From Amycolatopsis thailandensis (GTDB lineage: Bacteria; Actinomycetota; Actinomycetes; Mycobacteriales; Pseudonocardiaceae), in NCBI RefSeq assembly GCF_002234405.1, contig NZ_NMQT01000016.1:1-64000 (forward strand): a DNA stretch of 64,000 nt, written 5' to 3'. Every line of letters begins with the position of its first letter. The stretch's first letter is position 1. Shown here in pieces: positions 36,377 to 45,367 of the stretch. Position numbers and translations under genes: made by a program. The notes under the pieces were generated by a model. The model saw only the letters and a program-made list of their open reading frames with translations, made no database searches and was not told where the DNA came from.

Positions 36377-37168
36377 GTGCTGACCGAGAGCTACCGCTAT
36401 CCGGACACCGGCGACCACGTCACCGGGATGTTCATCCGACGGCACGAGCCCTACGACGGCTACTGGACGGCCAGCGAGGACCGCGCTCTCGGGAAGGTCG
36501 CCGAACAGCTCACCGCGTCCCTCGGCCGCCGCGATCAGGTCAAGTCGCTCGACGCGGGCTGCGGCGAGGGCCGGCTCCTCCCCTGGCTCGCCGGGTTCTC
36601 GGCGGACGTCACCGCCGCGGACCCCGACCCGGACAGGCTGGCGAAGGCCCGCGAGACCGTCGTCGAGGACACTGAGTTCTCCTTCACCGTCTCGCCGATC
36701 ACCGAACTCGACGGCGGCCCGTACGACCTCGTGCTGTGCAGTCACGTCGTCCAGCACGTGCCGACCCCGGACGTCGCGCCGATCCTGCGGCGGCTGGCCG
36801 AGGTCACCGCGCCCGGCGGCACCCTGGTGCTGGCCTACAGCCGGTCGCCGATCGGGCGGGGCGCGTTCAGTCTCGACAGTGTCGAAGCCGGTGGCGAGGT
36901 CCGCTCGCGCCGCGTGTCCCGCGACGAGTTCGACAAGGCGCTGCGTGACGGCGGCCCGGCGCTTCCGGTGCACTACCTCGACCCGGTGGAGGTCGCCGCC
37001 GAAGCAGCCGACGCGGGCTGGCGCACCGACTGGGAGTGGACCTACCACGTCCTCGACGATCTCGGCCCCGCCGACGAGCACATCGACCGCGACGAACTCG
37101 TCAACGCCTCCGGCCCGCTGCGCCGCCACCTCGGCCGGGACCTGATCACCCTGCTGCGCCGCGCATGA
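36377..37168 (+). CDS. Class I SAM-dependent methyltransferase
   Basis: 263 residues, GTG start. Rossmann motif I is LDAGCGEGRLLPWLAG (about 55-70), motif II has the acidic ADPDPDRL, and motif III/post-I is YDLVLCSHVVQHVP and APGGTLVLAYS. The substrate-binding C-terminal part is not diagnostic. Its stop overlaps the next start by 4 bases, tying it to the tail-anchored protein at 37165. The target of methylation is unknown. Confidence 0.82.
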   Translation: MLTESYRYPDTGDHVTGMFIRRHEPYDGYWTASEDRALGKVAEQLTASLGRRDQVKSLDAGCGEGRLLPWLAGFSADVTAADPDPDRLAKARETVVEDTEFSFTVSPITELDGGPYDLVLCSHVVQHVPTPDVAPILRRLAEVTAPGGTLVLAYSRSPIGRGAFSLDSVEAGGEVRSRRVSRDEFDKALRDGGPALPVHYLDPVEVAAEAADAGWRTDWEWTYHVLDDLGPADEHIDRDELVNASGPLRRHLGRDLITLLRRA

Positions 37169-38367
37169 CCGCGGTACTCCTCACCTTCGCCTGGGCCGTC
37201 CCGCTGTCCGAGCGGGAAGCGGAGAAGGTGCTGGACGGCGGCCGGGACCGGGGGTTGCTGGCCCACCTCGACGGGAAACTCGGCGAGGAGTGGACGGCCG
37301 CGGAGAACTTCCTCGCCAACTACACGACGCCACCGCGGAGACGGGTGCTGCGCAAACGCACCGGCGGCTCGCGGCTGTCGATCCGGATCGGCGCGGTCAG
37401 CCTGCCGTGCGAACTGATCGTCACCTGGCATCCGGCCTATCACGCGATGACGCTGGTCCTCGCCACCACGATCACCGGGCGGGCGGCGGACGGGCCCGCC
37501 GCCGAGTTCGATCTCGCCATCGCCGTCCTGCAAAGCCTTCAAGGCCGCGAAACGGTGAACGGAACGAACGGACTGCACGGCGGCTACGGCGAGCAGACCT
37601 TCCCCTCGCTGCTCAAGGCCGTCACCCACATCTTCGAGGACCTGACCAAGGGCTGCGGACTGACCGAAGGGCTCGGCCGCAAGGGCTGGTGCGTCGAACT
37701 GCGGTCCCACGACGGTCATCCGCCCGCCCAGCGGGTCGCCACCGACCCTCGCCCGTTCTACGGGATGGCGACCAGCGACGAGGGCTGGCGGTTCGTGCCC
37801 CGCGAGGTCGCCAGGGAGGCGCTCGGCCCGTCTTGGGGCACGCGCTCGTTCGTCGCCGCCTACACGATGGCGGGCGGGATCGTCTGCCTCAACAGCAAGG
37901 ATTCCGACTACGTCGAGCGGCAGGACGAGCTGATGCGCGGCCCGTTCGGCGCGGCCGAACCGTACTTCGGCATCGACAGCGACGTCGGCGGGCTCGACCA
38001 CGGGATGCTCTTCATCCTCGAACGGGTCCTGATCCGGATGGCGCTGGCCGACCAATGGCTGGCGTCGATGAAGCAGGCCGGGAGCCGCACCCGGCTGCTG
38101 CGGGGATCGCTCGACGACATCCTCGAAATGCTGCATTCCGTCCTGCCGCCCGAGGTCGACTCGCTGGAGCGCCGCCTGGTGACGAGCATGGGCGTGGAGC
38201 GGATCATCGCCCAGCTCGACCGTCAGGCCGAGGCGATGGACGAGGAGACCCGGTACTCCTACGAGAACACGGTGAGCGCGCGGGTCACGCGGCTCACCGT
38301 GGTGACCGTCGTGCTGACGGTCGTCACCATCGTCCTCGGCGTCCTGCAGGTGCTCGTCTCACTCTGA
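37165..38367 (+). CDS. Unknown protein with C-terminal membrane anchor
   Basis: 400 residues, unrecognised. The body (1-320) is soluble with mixed alpha/beta character; residues about 320-375 form a charged helix likely to be a coiled coil (LERRLVTSMGVERIIAQ then LDRQAEAMDEETRYSYE); a single hydrophobic helix at about 380-400 ends the protein (VVTVVLTVVTIVLGVLQVLVSL region). This topology, effector-like head plus coiled coil plus tail anchor, recalls CorA-like C-termini, without its GMN motif. Translationally coupled to the methyltransferase. Overlaps the convergent gene at 38359 by 9 bases. Confidence 0.75.
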   Translation: MTAVLLTFAWAVPLSEREAEKVLDGGRDRGLLAHLDGKLGEEWTAAENFLANYTTPPRRRVLRKRTGGSRLSIRIGAVSLPCELIVTWHPAYHAMTLVLATTITGRAADGPAAEFDLAIAVLQSLQGRETVNGTNGLHGGYGEQTFPSLLKAVTHIFEDLTKGCGLTEGLGRKGWCVELRSHDGHPPAQRVATDPRPFYGMATSDEGWRFVPREVAREALGPSWGTRSFVAAYTMAGGIVCLNSKDSDYVERQDELMRGPFGAAEPYFGIDSDVGGLDHGMLFILERVLIRMALADQWLASMKQAGSRTRLLRGSLDDILEMLHSVLPPEVDSLERRLVTSMGVERIIAQLDRQAEAMDEETRYSYENTVSARVTRLTVVTVVLTVVTIVLGVLQVLVSL

Positions 38368-38568
38368 CCGGCGGCGCTGCTTGCGGGAGCGTTCGGCGAA
38401 CAGCAGCCCGACGCCCGCGGCCACCATCAGCGCGCTGGCCACCACGTGCATCCCCGGCGGGAGCAGGTGGAGCTGGACGAACCAGCTCGGTTCGGTACTG
38501 CCCAGCAGCCGGTTGATCAGCCCGCCCCCGCCCTGCACCAGGAGGAGGATCCCCAGTAGTTCGATCAT
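38359..38568 (-). CDS. Small two-helix membrane protein
   Basis: 69 residues from ATG 38568, which overlaps the upstream gene stop (ATGA). Two transmembrane helices (about 2-22 and 42-60) and a basic C-terminus (RSRKQRRRS). A longer frame to 38763 has shadow composition in its N-terminal part. No known family; probably partners with the product of 38565-39152. Confidence 0.65.
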   Translation of the reverse strand: MIELLGILLLVQGGGGLINRLLGSTEPSWFVQLHLLPPGMHVVASALMVAAGVGLLFAERSRKQRRRSE

Positions 38569-39152
38569 CGTCGCGCCCCTTCCTTGACCCGGTCGTCGTT
38601 CTTGGAGAACTCCTGCCAGAGCGGTCCGGTGGCGAACCAGATGGCCGTCACGACCCCCATCCTCGGCAGCCAGTCCCACAGCGGCGCGACCTGCTCGGTG
38701 TCGCCGACCATGAAGATCAGCAGGAGCAGCACGCCCGAGGCGAGCCCGCAGGCCAGCACGCATTTGAACCAGTCACGCCATTCGGCGCGCAGCTTCGCCC
38801 GGCCCGTCGGCTTGGGCGGCGGTGGCGGCCCGCCCGCGAACCGGTGGGCGAAGCGCACGTCGGCCCACTTGATCATCGAGTGGCCGAACACCACGCTGAA
38901 GCCCAGGTACACCGCGGCGAGGCCGTGCACGAAGTTCGCCGTCGCGCCGTTGCGCAGGTCGATGACCGTCGCGACCAGCACGACCAGGTCGATCACCGGC
39001 GTCAGGAGCAGCAGGAACACGCTGGTCCGCTTCAGCTTGAGCAGGTAGCGGGCCACCAGGCCGGCGACGATGGCGACCCAGAAGCCGATCTCCCCGCCGG
39101 CGACCACGGCCGCCATGGGGTTTTCCGCGATGAAGTCCCAGATCTTGTTCAC
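38565..39152 (-). CDS. Conserved hypothetical membrane protein
   Basis: 195 residues from GTG 39152. About five transmembrane helices: near 12-38, 42-66, 72-92, 130-152 and 160-178, with a cytosolic Pro-rich loop (GGPPPPPKPTGRAKLRAEWRDW) between helices 3 and 4. No recognised domain. It is translationally coupled to the 69-residue membrane protein downstream and diverges from the histidine kinase at 39262, so it could be a target of that system (inference). Confidence 0.72.
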   Translation of the reverse strand: MNKIWDFIAENPMAAVVAGGEIGFWVAIVAGLVARYLLKLKRTSVFLLLLTPVIDLVVLVATVIDLRNGATANFVHGLAAVYLGFSVVFGHSMIKWADVRFAHRFAGGPPPPPKPTGRAKLRAEWRDWFKCVLACGLASGVLLLLIFMVGDTEQVAPLWDWLPRMGVVTAIWFATGPLWQEFSKNDDRVKEGARR

Positions 39153-39261
39153 GGTCCGAGTCTCGCCGGGATCCGGCGCGCCCGCGTCGGCGTACGGACC
39201 GAGATCACCGTCATCAGTTAGTAGGACCCCGCCACGCGTCCGGGTGTGCTGGGATGGGACG

Positions 39262-40461
39262 GTGCCCACGTTCGTCCCGCGCCTGAACCACCTCGCCGAA
39301 TGGAAACAGGACCTCGTCATCGCCTTCGGTACGTGGGTCCTCGGCGTGCTGGTCTATGTGAGCGGGATGCAGGTGCTGCTGGCGGGCCGCGACGACACTC
39401 CGCTGTGGATCCGCCTGAGCGAACTGACCGCGATCTGCGCGCTGGAGATGCTGCGCCGCAAGATCCCGCTGGCGCTGATCTGCGCGCTGGCCGTGCTCGC
39501 CGTGGACATCACGTTCGGCCCCTCACTCCCGATCCTCATCGTCTTCACCGACTTCCTCTACGCCACGACGCTCTACGGTTCGCGGCGCACCAGCAGGCTG
39601 ATGATCGGCGTCGCCTCGATCGGGACGCTCGCGGTGGTCTGCCTGGCGCTCATCTTCGCCGACCAGTGGCGCATGGCGGTGCTGGCCGCGTTCGCCCTCC
39701 TGCCGTTTCTGGTCACCCCGGTGTGGTGGGCGGCCAACGTGCGCCAGCAGCGGGACATCGCCGAGAACGAACGGGCGAACGCGGTGCAGCTGGCCACGAT
39801 CGGCGAACTGGACCGCAAGGCCGCCGTGGCGGGGGAACGCTCGAAGATGGCGCGCGATCTGCACGACGTCATCGCCGGGCATCTCTCGGCGATCGCGATC
39901 CAGTCCGAGGCCGCGCTGTCGATGGCCACCGCCGACCCGAAACTGTCCAGGAAGGTCCTGGAATCGGTGCGGGAGAACAGTGTGAGCGCGCTCGACGAGA
40001 TGCGCGCGATGATCGGGCTGCTGCGCGCGGATCCCTCCACAGGGGACAGTGAGATCGAACCGACCGCGCCCGCCCGGCTCGCCGAACTGTCCAAACTGGT
40101 CGAATCGGCGCGGGCGAGCGGGCTGGAGGTCGAGATCGGTTCCGTCCCGGTCCTGTCCCCTCATCTCCCCGCCGCTGTCGATCTGACCGCGTACCGGATC
40201 GCGCAGGAGGCACTCACCAACGCGGCCAAGCACGCCGCGGGTGGCCGGGCCGTGCTCGACATCCGTGCCGACGGAGGCATACTCACCGTCGAAGTGCGCA
40301 ACGATCTCCGTCCCGGCTCCGGCTCGGGGGACGACGGCGGGACCGGACTCGGCCTGCTGAACATGCGGGAACGCGCCGCCGCGGTGGGCGGCACTCTCGC
40401 CGCCGGGCCGTCCGGCGGTGGCTGGCTGGTCCGCGCCGAACTGCCTCTGGAGGGGTCTTGA
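39262..40461 (+). CDS. Sensor histidine kinase, NarL-type partner (HisKA_3)
   Basis: 399 residues from GTG 39262. About six N-terminal transmembrane helices (20-160) without a large extracytoplasmic domain, then HisKA_3 with the phospho-acceptor H201 (ARDLHDVIAGHLSAI) and HATPase_c with N-box NAAKHA and GGTGLGLLNMRERAAAVGG. Intramembrane-type sensing is typical of this layout. The stop overlaps the response regulator start (TTGA), so the pair is coupled. Confidence 0.93.
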   Translation: MPTFVPRLNHLAEWKQDLVIAFGTWVLGVLVYVSGMQVLLAGRDDTPLWIRLSELTAICALEMLRRKIPLALICALAVLAVDITFGPSLPILIVFTDFLYATTLYGSRRTSRLMIGVASIGTLAVVCLALIFADQWRMAVLAAFALLPFLVTPVWWAANVRQQRDIAENERANAVQLATIGELDRKAAVAGERSKMARDLHDVIAGHLSAIAIQSEAALSMATADPKLSRKVLESVRENSVSALDEMRAMIGLLRADPSTGDSEIEPTAPARLAELSKLVESARASGLEVEIGSVPVLSPHLPAAVDLTAYRIAQEALTNAAKHAAGGRAVLDIRADGGILTVEVRNDLRPGSGSGDDGGTGLGLLNMRERAAAVGGTLAAGPSGGGWLVRAELPLEGS

Positions 40462-41120
40462 GCGACGGGAACATCAAAGTGCTGGTCGCCGACGACCACG
40501 GCGCGATCCGCGCCGGGTTGATGATGATCCTCGGCAACGCCGAGGGCATCGAGGTGATCGGCGAGGCCGCGGACGGCGCCACCGCCGTCCGCCAGGCGAA
40601 GGCGCTGAGGCCGGACGTCGTGCTGATGGACGTCCGGATGCCCGGCGTCGACGGCATCGCGGCGACGCGGGAACTGACCGCCGAAGGCCTGTGCGAAGTC
40701 CTCGTGCTGACCACTTTCGACCTCGACGAATACGTCCACGCCGCGCTGCGGGCCGGTGCGGCCGGGTTCCTGCTGAAGTCGGTCGAGGCGTCGCGGCTGA
40801 TCGAGGCGGTGAAACTGGTCGCGGCGGGCGAAGGGGTGCTCGCGCCGCAGGTCACGCGGAAGCTGATCGCCGCTTTCGCCGCCGGGACCCGCGAACCCTC
40901 GCTCGTCCCCGACGGGCTCGACGAGCTGACCGACCGAGAGCGCGAAGTGCTGGCGTGCCTGGGCGGCGGCCTGTCCAACGCGCAGATCGGCACGCGGCTG
41001 CACATCGGCGAAACCACGGTGAAGACGCACGTCTCGCGGGTGCTGACGAAACTGGAGCTGCGGTCGCGGGTACAGGCGGCGATCCTGGCGCAGGAGAACG
41101 GCGTCGTCCTGGAGGGCTGA
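40458..41120 (+). CDS. Response regulator, NarL/FixJ family
   Basis: 220 residues from TTG 40458 with GGAGGGG upstream. Receiver domain 1-125: acidic pocket ADDH near 10-13, phospho-acceptor D58 (LMDVRMPG), Thr and Lys switch residues (LTTF, LLKS). LuxR-type HTH at about 155-210 (LTDREREVLACLGGGLSNAQIGTRLHIGETTVKTHV). It is the cognate partner of the kinase just upstream. The stop codon merges into a small GAAGGGGCCCTTC palindrome at 41119-41131. Confidence 0.93.
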   Translation: MSDGNIKVLVADDHGAIRAGLMMILGNAEGIEVIGEAADGATAVRQAKALRPDVVLMDVRMPGVDGIAATRELTAEGLCEVLVLTTFDLDEYVHAALRAGAAGFLLKSVEASRLIEAVKLVAAGEGVLAPQVTRKLIAAFAAGTREPSLVPDGLDELTDREREVLACLGGGLSNAQIGTRLHIGETTVKTHVSRVLTKLELRSRVQAAILAQENGVVLEG

Positions 41121-41241
41121 AGGGGCCCTTCACCGCATGCGACGGGGCGAAGGGAGCTTTCACCGCGTCTCGTGCGGGGAAAGTCCCCTTCGGCTGCCAC
41201 CGATCTGCGAGGTGGGCGGCGATCTTCTAGCGTGACTTTTC

Positions 41242-42699
41242 ATGCGGCGAACTCTGGACGTGGACGAGGTCCTGAAACGGCAGGACTCGGGCGAGCTGAA
41301 ACGCCGTCTCAAAGGGCGTGACCTGATCGGCTTCGGGGTCGGGATCATCATCGGCACCGGGATCTTCACCCTCGCCGGTGTCGAGGCGAAGTCGCACGCG
41401 GGCCCGTCGGTCACGCTGTCGTTCGTGCTCGGCGCCGTCGTGGCCGGGATGGCCGCCCTGTGTTACGCCGAACTCGCGTCCAGCGTGCCGACGGCGGGAA
41501 GCGCCTACACCTACGCGTTCGCCACCCTCGGCGAGACCTTCGCCTGGATCATCGGCTGGGACCTCCTGCTGGAGTTCGCGCTCGGCGCGGCCGTCGTGTC
41601 GCGCGGCTGGTCCGGCTATCTCGCGAATCTGATGGGGCTCTCCCCCGAGTGGTTCGGCGAAGACGCGAAGGTGAACATAGGCGCGGTCGCGATCATCGCC
41701 GTGCTGACCGTGATCGCCGTCATCGGGATCAAGGAGTCGGCGCGGGTGACGAATCTGCTCGTGCTGGTGAAGGTCGCCGTGTGCGTGCTGATCCTCGCGG
41801 TCGGCGTGTTCTACATCCGCGGCGAGAATCTCACGCCGTTCATCCCCACCGCCCAAGCGCCGACGGAGACCGCCGGGACGCTGCACCAGCCGATCGTGCA
41901 AGCCGCGCTCGGGCTCGAACAGTCCGTCTACGGCATCGCCGGGATGGTGACGGCCGCCGCCGTCGTCTTCTTCGCCTACACCGGTTTCGAGGCGCTCGCC
42001 AACCTCGGCGAGGAGACCGTGAACCCCAAGCGCGATCTGCGGGTCGGCATCCTCGGCGCGCTCGGGGTCTGCGCGCTGCTCTACATCGGGGTCTCGCTGG
42101 TGCTGACCGGGATGGTGCCGTTCACCGAGATCGACACGGGCGCCCCGCTCGCCGACGCCTTCGACCGCGTCGGGCAGCACTGGGTGGGCGCGCTGATCTC
42201 GCTCGGCGCGGTCACCGGACTGACGTCGGTGATGATGGTGGAACTGGTGACGATCGGCCGGATCGGGTTCGCGATGGGCCGCGACGGCCTGCTGCCGAAG
42301 AAGTTCGGCACGGCGCATCCGCGCTGGGGCACCCCGCACCGGATGACCATCGCCGGAGCCGTGCTGATCGCGGTGCTCGCCGCTTTCGTCCCGATCTCCG
42401 AACTCGCCGACATGGTCAGTATCGGCGCGCTGTCGGCGATGATCATCGTCGCGCTGGCCGTCCCGGTGCTGCGCAAGCGCCGCCCGGACCTGGAACGCCC
42501 GTTCACCGTGCCGTTCTCGCCGTATCTGCCGATCGTCGCGGCGCTGGCGTGCTTCTACCTGATGCTGAACCTGGACGTGATGACCTGGCTGCGGTTCGCC
42601 GCGTGGCTGCTGCTCGGCCTGCTGATCTACGTCTTCTACGGGCGCAAGCATTCCCGCTTCGCGAAAGACGACCTCAGCTCCACAGACCTGCCGTCGTGA
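41242..42699 (+). CDS. APC-family amino-acid permease, cationic amino-acid transporter type
   Basis: 485 residues, 12-14 transmembrane helices. N-terminal LKGRDLIGFGVGIIIGTGIFTLAG (APC helix 1 with the GxGIF unwinding) and VVFFAYTGFEALANLGEETVNPKRDLR (helix 6 region) point to the CAT/YfnA branch, which carries arginine/lysine or broad amino acids. The last 26 bases overlap the convergent gene at 42674. No operon partner on this strand. Confidence 0.88.
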   Translation: MRRTLDVDEVLKRQDSGELKRRLKGRDLIGFGVGIIIGTGIFTLAGVEAKSHAGPSVTLSFVLGAVVAGMAALCYAELASSVPTAGSAYTYAFATLGETFAWIIGWDLLLEFALGAAVVSRGWSGYLANLMGLSPEWFGEDAKVNIGAVAIIAVLTVIAVIGIKESARVTNLLVLVKVAVCVLILAVGVFYIRGENLTPFIPTAQAPTETAGTLHQPIVQAALGLEQSVYGIAGMVTAAAVVFFAYTGFEALANLGEETVNPKRDLRVGILGALGVCALLYIGVSLVLTGMVPFTEIDTGAPLADAFDRVGQHWVGALISLGAVTGLTSVMMVELVTIGRIGFAMGRDGLLPKKFGTAHPRWGTPHRMTIAGAVLIAVLAAFVPISELADMVSIGALSAMIIVALAVPVLRKRRPDLERPFTVPFSPYLPIVAALACFYLMLNLDVMTWLRFAAWLLLGLLIYVFYGRKHSRFAKDDLSSTDLPS

Positions 42700-43327
42700 C
42701 CGCGGCGACGGCGGCCTCGGTGTCACCGTCGTCCACCACGACCAGCATCCGTTTCAGCGCCGCGGCCAGCCATTCCACCGGCTGGTCGTGCAACCCGTGC
42801 CGACTATCCATAATAGACACCAGCGTTCCCTCGGCGCCGATCCGCATCCCGGCCACCAGAACGAATTGCGTCTCGGCCGGCCGCCAGCGGGACGACCACA
42901 GTGGTGGGATCCCGGTGTCGAGGTAGTCGAGCAGCGCCCGCTCGGGTGTGTCGTGCGCGCCGAACTCGGCCGGGTCGACCTCCGCGATCACGGCGACCCG
43001 CGTCAGCCTCCACAGCTCGGCCAGGAGCATGAACAACGACTGCGGTGACCGATTCCCGGTCGCGGGCACCGCCACGAGCCGTCCACCCGAGAACGACTCG
43101 ATCGCCCGCGACAGACCCTCCATCGTGGTTCCCGACAGAGCCGCGACCTCGTCCTGGCCCCCGACGGCGAACCCGGCCGCGCGCAGGGCGGCCAGCGCCG
43201 TGAACGGCCCGGCGAGTCCGTCCTTCTGCGGGAGTTCGGCCCGCGCGACGGCGACGAGATGCTCGCCGCCGGGCAGCCAGCGGCGACCGGACAGCCCCGT
43301 CCGGTCGCCGTCGATTCCGGAGGACAT
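42674..43327 (-). CDS. Conserved actinobacterial protein of unknown function
   Basis: 217 residues from ATG 43327, which shares one base with the GNAT stop. Conserved-looking N-terminal phrase LPGGEHLVAVARAELPQKDGLAGPF, a middle VAVIAEVDPAEFGAHD and a C-terminal SRWRPAETQFVLVAG / SIMDSRHGLHDQP. The family is uncertain (possibly DUF6885). No signal peptide or membrane helix. Overlaps the permease end by 26 bases on the opposite strand. Confidence 0.7.
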   Translation of the reverse strand: MSSGIDGDRTGLSGRRWLPGGEHLVAVARAELPQKDGLAGPFTALAALRAAGFAVGGQDEVAALSGTTMEGLSRAIESFSGGRLVAVPATGNRSPQSLFMLLAELWRLTRVAVIAEVDPAEFGAHDTPERALLDYLDTGIPPLWSSRWRPAETQFVLVAGMRIGAEGTLVSIMDSRHGLHDQPVEWLAAALKRMLVVVDDGDTEAAVAAVTTAGLWS

Positions 43328-43743
43328 CAGTCTTCGAACGTCCACGACTGCATGATGAACGGCCCTTCGTTCGCCGCCCCGGCCGCGGCGTAGGTCGCCA
43401 GCGCGGCCTCGTTGTCCGTCTCGACGCCGACCCACATCCCGCGGCAGCCACGCTCCCGAGCGAGCCCGGCCAGCGCGTCGACCAGGTCGCGGCCGATCCC
43501 GCGCCGCTGGTAGTCCGGGCTGACGTCGAGCTCGTTGAGGAACATCTCGGTGCCCTTGTCCGGATGCGTCACCTCGGTGCCGGTGATCATGCCCGCGGGT
43601 TCGCCGTCCTCGTACGCGATCAGGAGGTGGTTCTCCTCCCCCGCGAGGAACTTCTCGGACGCCGTCCGCCGCGCGGGTCCGTCGAACAGGTGCTGGGCGG
43701 CGACGACCTCTTCGACGGTCTTGGCCCGCCGGATCTCGGTCAC
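43327..43743 (-). CDS. GNAT N-acetyltransferase
   Basis: 138 residues from GTG 43743 (GGGAGG upstream). Acetyl-CoA loop Q/RxxGxG/A is QRRGIGRDLVDAL (motif A, about 93-105), after the strand FLNELDVSPDY; motif B is AALATYAAAGAANEG. A stand-alone acetyltransferase for small molecules or protein N-termini. The Trp-containing end (IMQSWTFED) is typical of aminoglycoside-like subgroups, which is only suggestive. Coupled to the following gene. Confidence 0.88.
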   Translation of the reverse strand: MTEIRRAKTVEEVVAAQHLFDGPARRTASEKFLAGEENHLLIAYEDGEPAGMITGTEVTHPDKGTEMFLNELDVSPDYQRRGIGRDLVDALAGLARERGCRGMWVGVETDNEAALATYAAAGAANEGPFIMQSWTFED

Positions 43744-43789
43744 GTGTCCTCCCGGTGCTCGAAGCGCCACAGACTGGTCAGTATCCCGT

Positions 43790-44659
43790 TCAGAGGGGCG
43801 CCGAGTCATCACGTTTCCCCGGAGAGCGCAGCGCCACCCCGGCGACGACGGCCAGCGTGCCGAGCGCCTCGGGCAGGGTGGGGACCTGGCGGAGCCAGAG
43901 GAAGCCGATCAGCCCGGCCGTGACCGGCAGCAAGGCGAGCAGCAGCGCGAACCGCGCCTTCCCGGCCTTGCGCAGCACCACCTGATCGAGTGCGTACGGC
44001 ACGACGGTCGAGAGCACCCCCACGCCGATGCCGAGCAACAGCAGGCGTGGCGAACCCCACACCGCCCCCGTGCCGAACGCCAGCGGCGACAGCACCACGG
44101 TGCCCACGGCGAACCCGACGGCCAGCCCGTCGATCCCGTTCCCGCCGACCGCGACCCGCTTCCCGAGCAGGATGTACCCGGCCCACGCCGCCGCCGCGCC
44201 CAGCGCGAAGAGCACGCCGAGCAGGCTGCCTTCCAACCTGACGTCCGCGATGGCGATCACCCCGGCCGCCACCAGCAGCAGCGCGAAGACGTCGCGGCGG
44301 GTCCGCGACCCGAAGGCCGCCACCACCACGGGCCCGGCGAATTCGAGGGCGACCGCTGTCCCGAGGGGCAGCCGCGCGATCGCCTCGTAGAAGAGCACGT
44401 TCATCCCGGCGGTGACGACCCCGAACGCACCCGCGAGCAGGAACGTGCGCCCGGTCCAGGCCGAGCGGGGTGGCCTGCGCCACGCGAGGAGGACGATCGC
44501 CGCGCCGAGGCAGCGGAGCCAGGCCACCCCCGCGGGGGAGGCGACCGAAAAGAGACCTACGGCGACGGCCGCACCGGCGTACATCGAAATTCCGCTGAGA
44601 ACGAACAAGATCGGTGCCGGCACGCTGGGGAGACGGTTCCGGACGACTGCGACAACCAC
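43790..44659 (-). CDS. EamA/RhtA-type DMT-superfamily exporter
   Basis: 289 residues with ten transmembrane helices in two EamA repeats (about 15-140 and 150-280). PLGTAVALEFAGPVVVA and PYALDQVVLRKAGKARFALLLALLPVTAGLIGFL resemble RhtA, the threonine/homoserine exporter of the drug/metabolite superfamily. Amino-acid or metabolite export is likely; specificity is not certain. Start codon GTG 44659. Confidence 0.88.
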   Translation of the reverse strand: MVVAVVRNRLPSVPAPILFVLSGISMYAGAAVAVGLFSVASPAGVAWLRCLGAAIVLLAWRRPPRSAWTGRTFLLAGAFGVVTAGMNVLFYEAIARLPLGTAVALEFAGPVVVAAFGSRTRRDVFALLLVAAGVIAIADVRLEGSLLGVLFALGAAAAWAGYILLGKRVAVGGNGIDGLAVGFAVGTVVLSPLAFGTGAVWGSPRLLLLGIGVGVLSTVVPYALDQVVLRKAGKARFALLLALLPVTAGLIGFLWLRQVPTLPEALGTLAVVAGVALRSPGKRDDSAPL

Positions 44660-44923
44660 CCCTGCATGGTGCCTGACGTGGGAAAAGTCGGTTCGACGGG
44701 GAGTCTTCTCCTACGTTGCGTGATTACGCTACGGCATCCGAGGTAATTACCAGTGACAAATGAGACACCCGCACGGGAACACTTGCGGGTCGCCAAACGT
44801 CTGGAAGAGTGGAAGCACGAACACGGCGGGGCCGGGAACGAACGTTTCCGGTATCAGTGCCGAAGTGGTCGTAGCTGGATCGATGGCACCGGGCGACCGG
44901 TGCCGGGACGGAGGGAGACTCCA

Positions 44924-45103
44924 ATGACTTCGCCGACGCTCACCCGCCCCGAACTGACCGCTGCCGACCGATGCGACCGGTGTGGAGCGGCAGCTCAGGT
45001 TCGAGCCATTCTCAGCACCGGTGGCGAGTTGCTCTTCTGTGGTCACCACGCCCGCGCACACGAAACGAAGCTCAAGGAAATGTCCGCGGACATTCAGCGG
45101 TAA
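44924..45103 (+). CDS. DUF7455 zinc-binding small protein
   Basis: 59 residues from ATG 44924, with GGAGGGAGA upstream. It contains CDRCG (about 17-21) and CGHHARAH (about 39-46), a compact zinc site of the C-x2-C...C-x-H type, then a basic-acidic helix. This small protein is widely conserved in actinobacteria next to many different genes. The longer frame starting at 44753 lacks a ribosome site. Function unknown. Confidence 0.82.
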   Translation: MTSPTLTRPELTAADRCDRCGAAAQVRAILSTGGELLFCGHHARAHETKLKEMSADIQR

Positions 45104-45123
45104 CCCACCAGTCCACGACCACC

Positions 45124-45168
45124 GGCGGCCGGCTACTCCCCAGGGAGAGAGCCGGCCGCCCTGTTTTT
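45124..45168 (+). terminator. Rho-independent terminator after DUF7455
   Basis: GGCGGCCGGCT (45124-45134) pairs perfectly with AGCCGGCCGCC (45150-45160) around a 15-base loop and is followed by CTGTTTTT. The T-tract belongs to the first unit of the repeat at 45156. Confidence 0.85.
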
Positions 45169-45244
45169 GCCTGCTGCCGCCCTGTTTTTTGCCTGCTGCC
45201 GCCCTGTTTTTCGCCTGCTGCCGCCCTGGCTCTGCCCCGCTGAC
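45156..45244 (+). repeat. Tandem repeat of T-tract units, 21-22 bp
   Basis: Four units starting near 45156, 45177, 45199 and 45221; the first three read CCGCCCTGTTTTT(T/C)GCCTGCTG, the last is decayed (CCGCCCTGGCTCTGCCCCGCTG). Each of the first three carries a T5-T6 run, so the terminator U-tract has been multiplied. Confidence 0.85.
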
Positions 45245-45265
45245 GCCCCAGGCACACGATCCGAT

Positions 45266-45320
45266 GTCCCCAATGTGGCATTGGGGACGCTCAGTGCCCC
45301 CAATGCCACATTGGGGGCAC
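45266..45320. repeat. Double palindrome with CCCCAATGTGGCATTGGGG
   Basis: CCCCAATGTGGCATTGGGG (45268-45286) and CCCCAATGCCACATTGGGG (45298-45316) are each near-palindromic and are reverse complements of each other, so two small hairpins or one large one can form. Position: between the terminator repeat and the hydrolase operator. Confidence 0.85.
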
Positions 45321-45367
45321 TCCCGGCAGGCGACTCCGACTGCCCAGGCGGAAGACTCACCCTCAAA

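Noticed and set aside
41119-41131. Terminator at GAAGGGGCCCTTC after the response regulator
   Set aside because: A 13-base palindrome without loop or T-run; too small to call, although similar GAAGGG/CTTTCACC words recur up to 41190.
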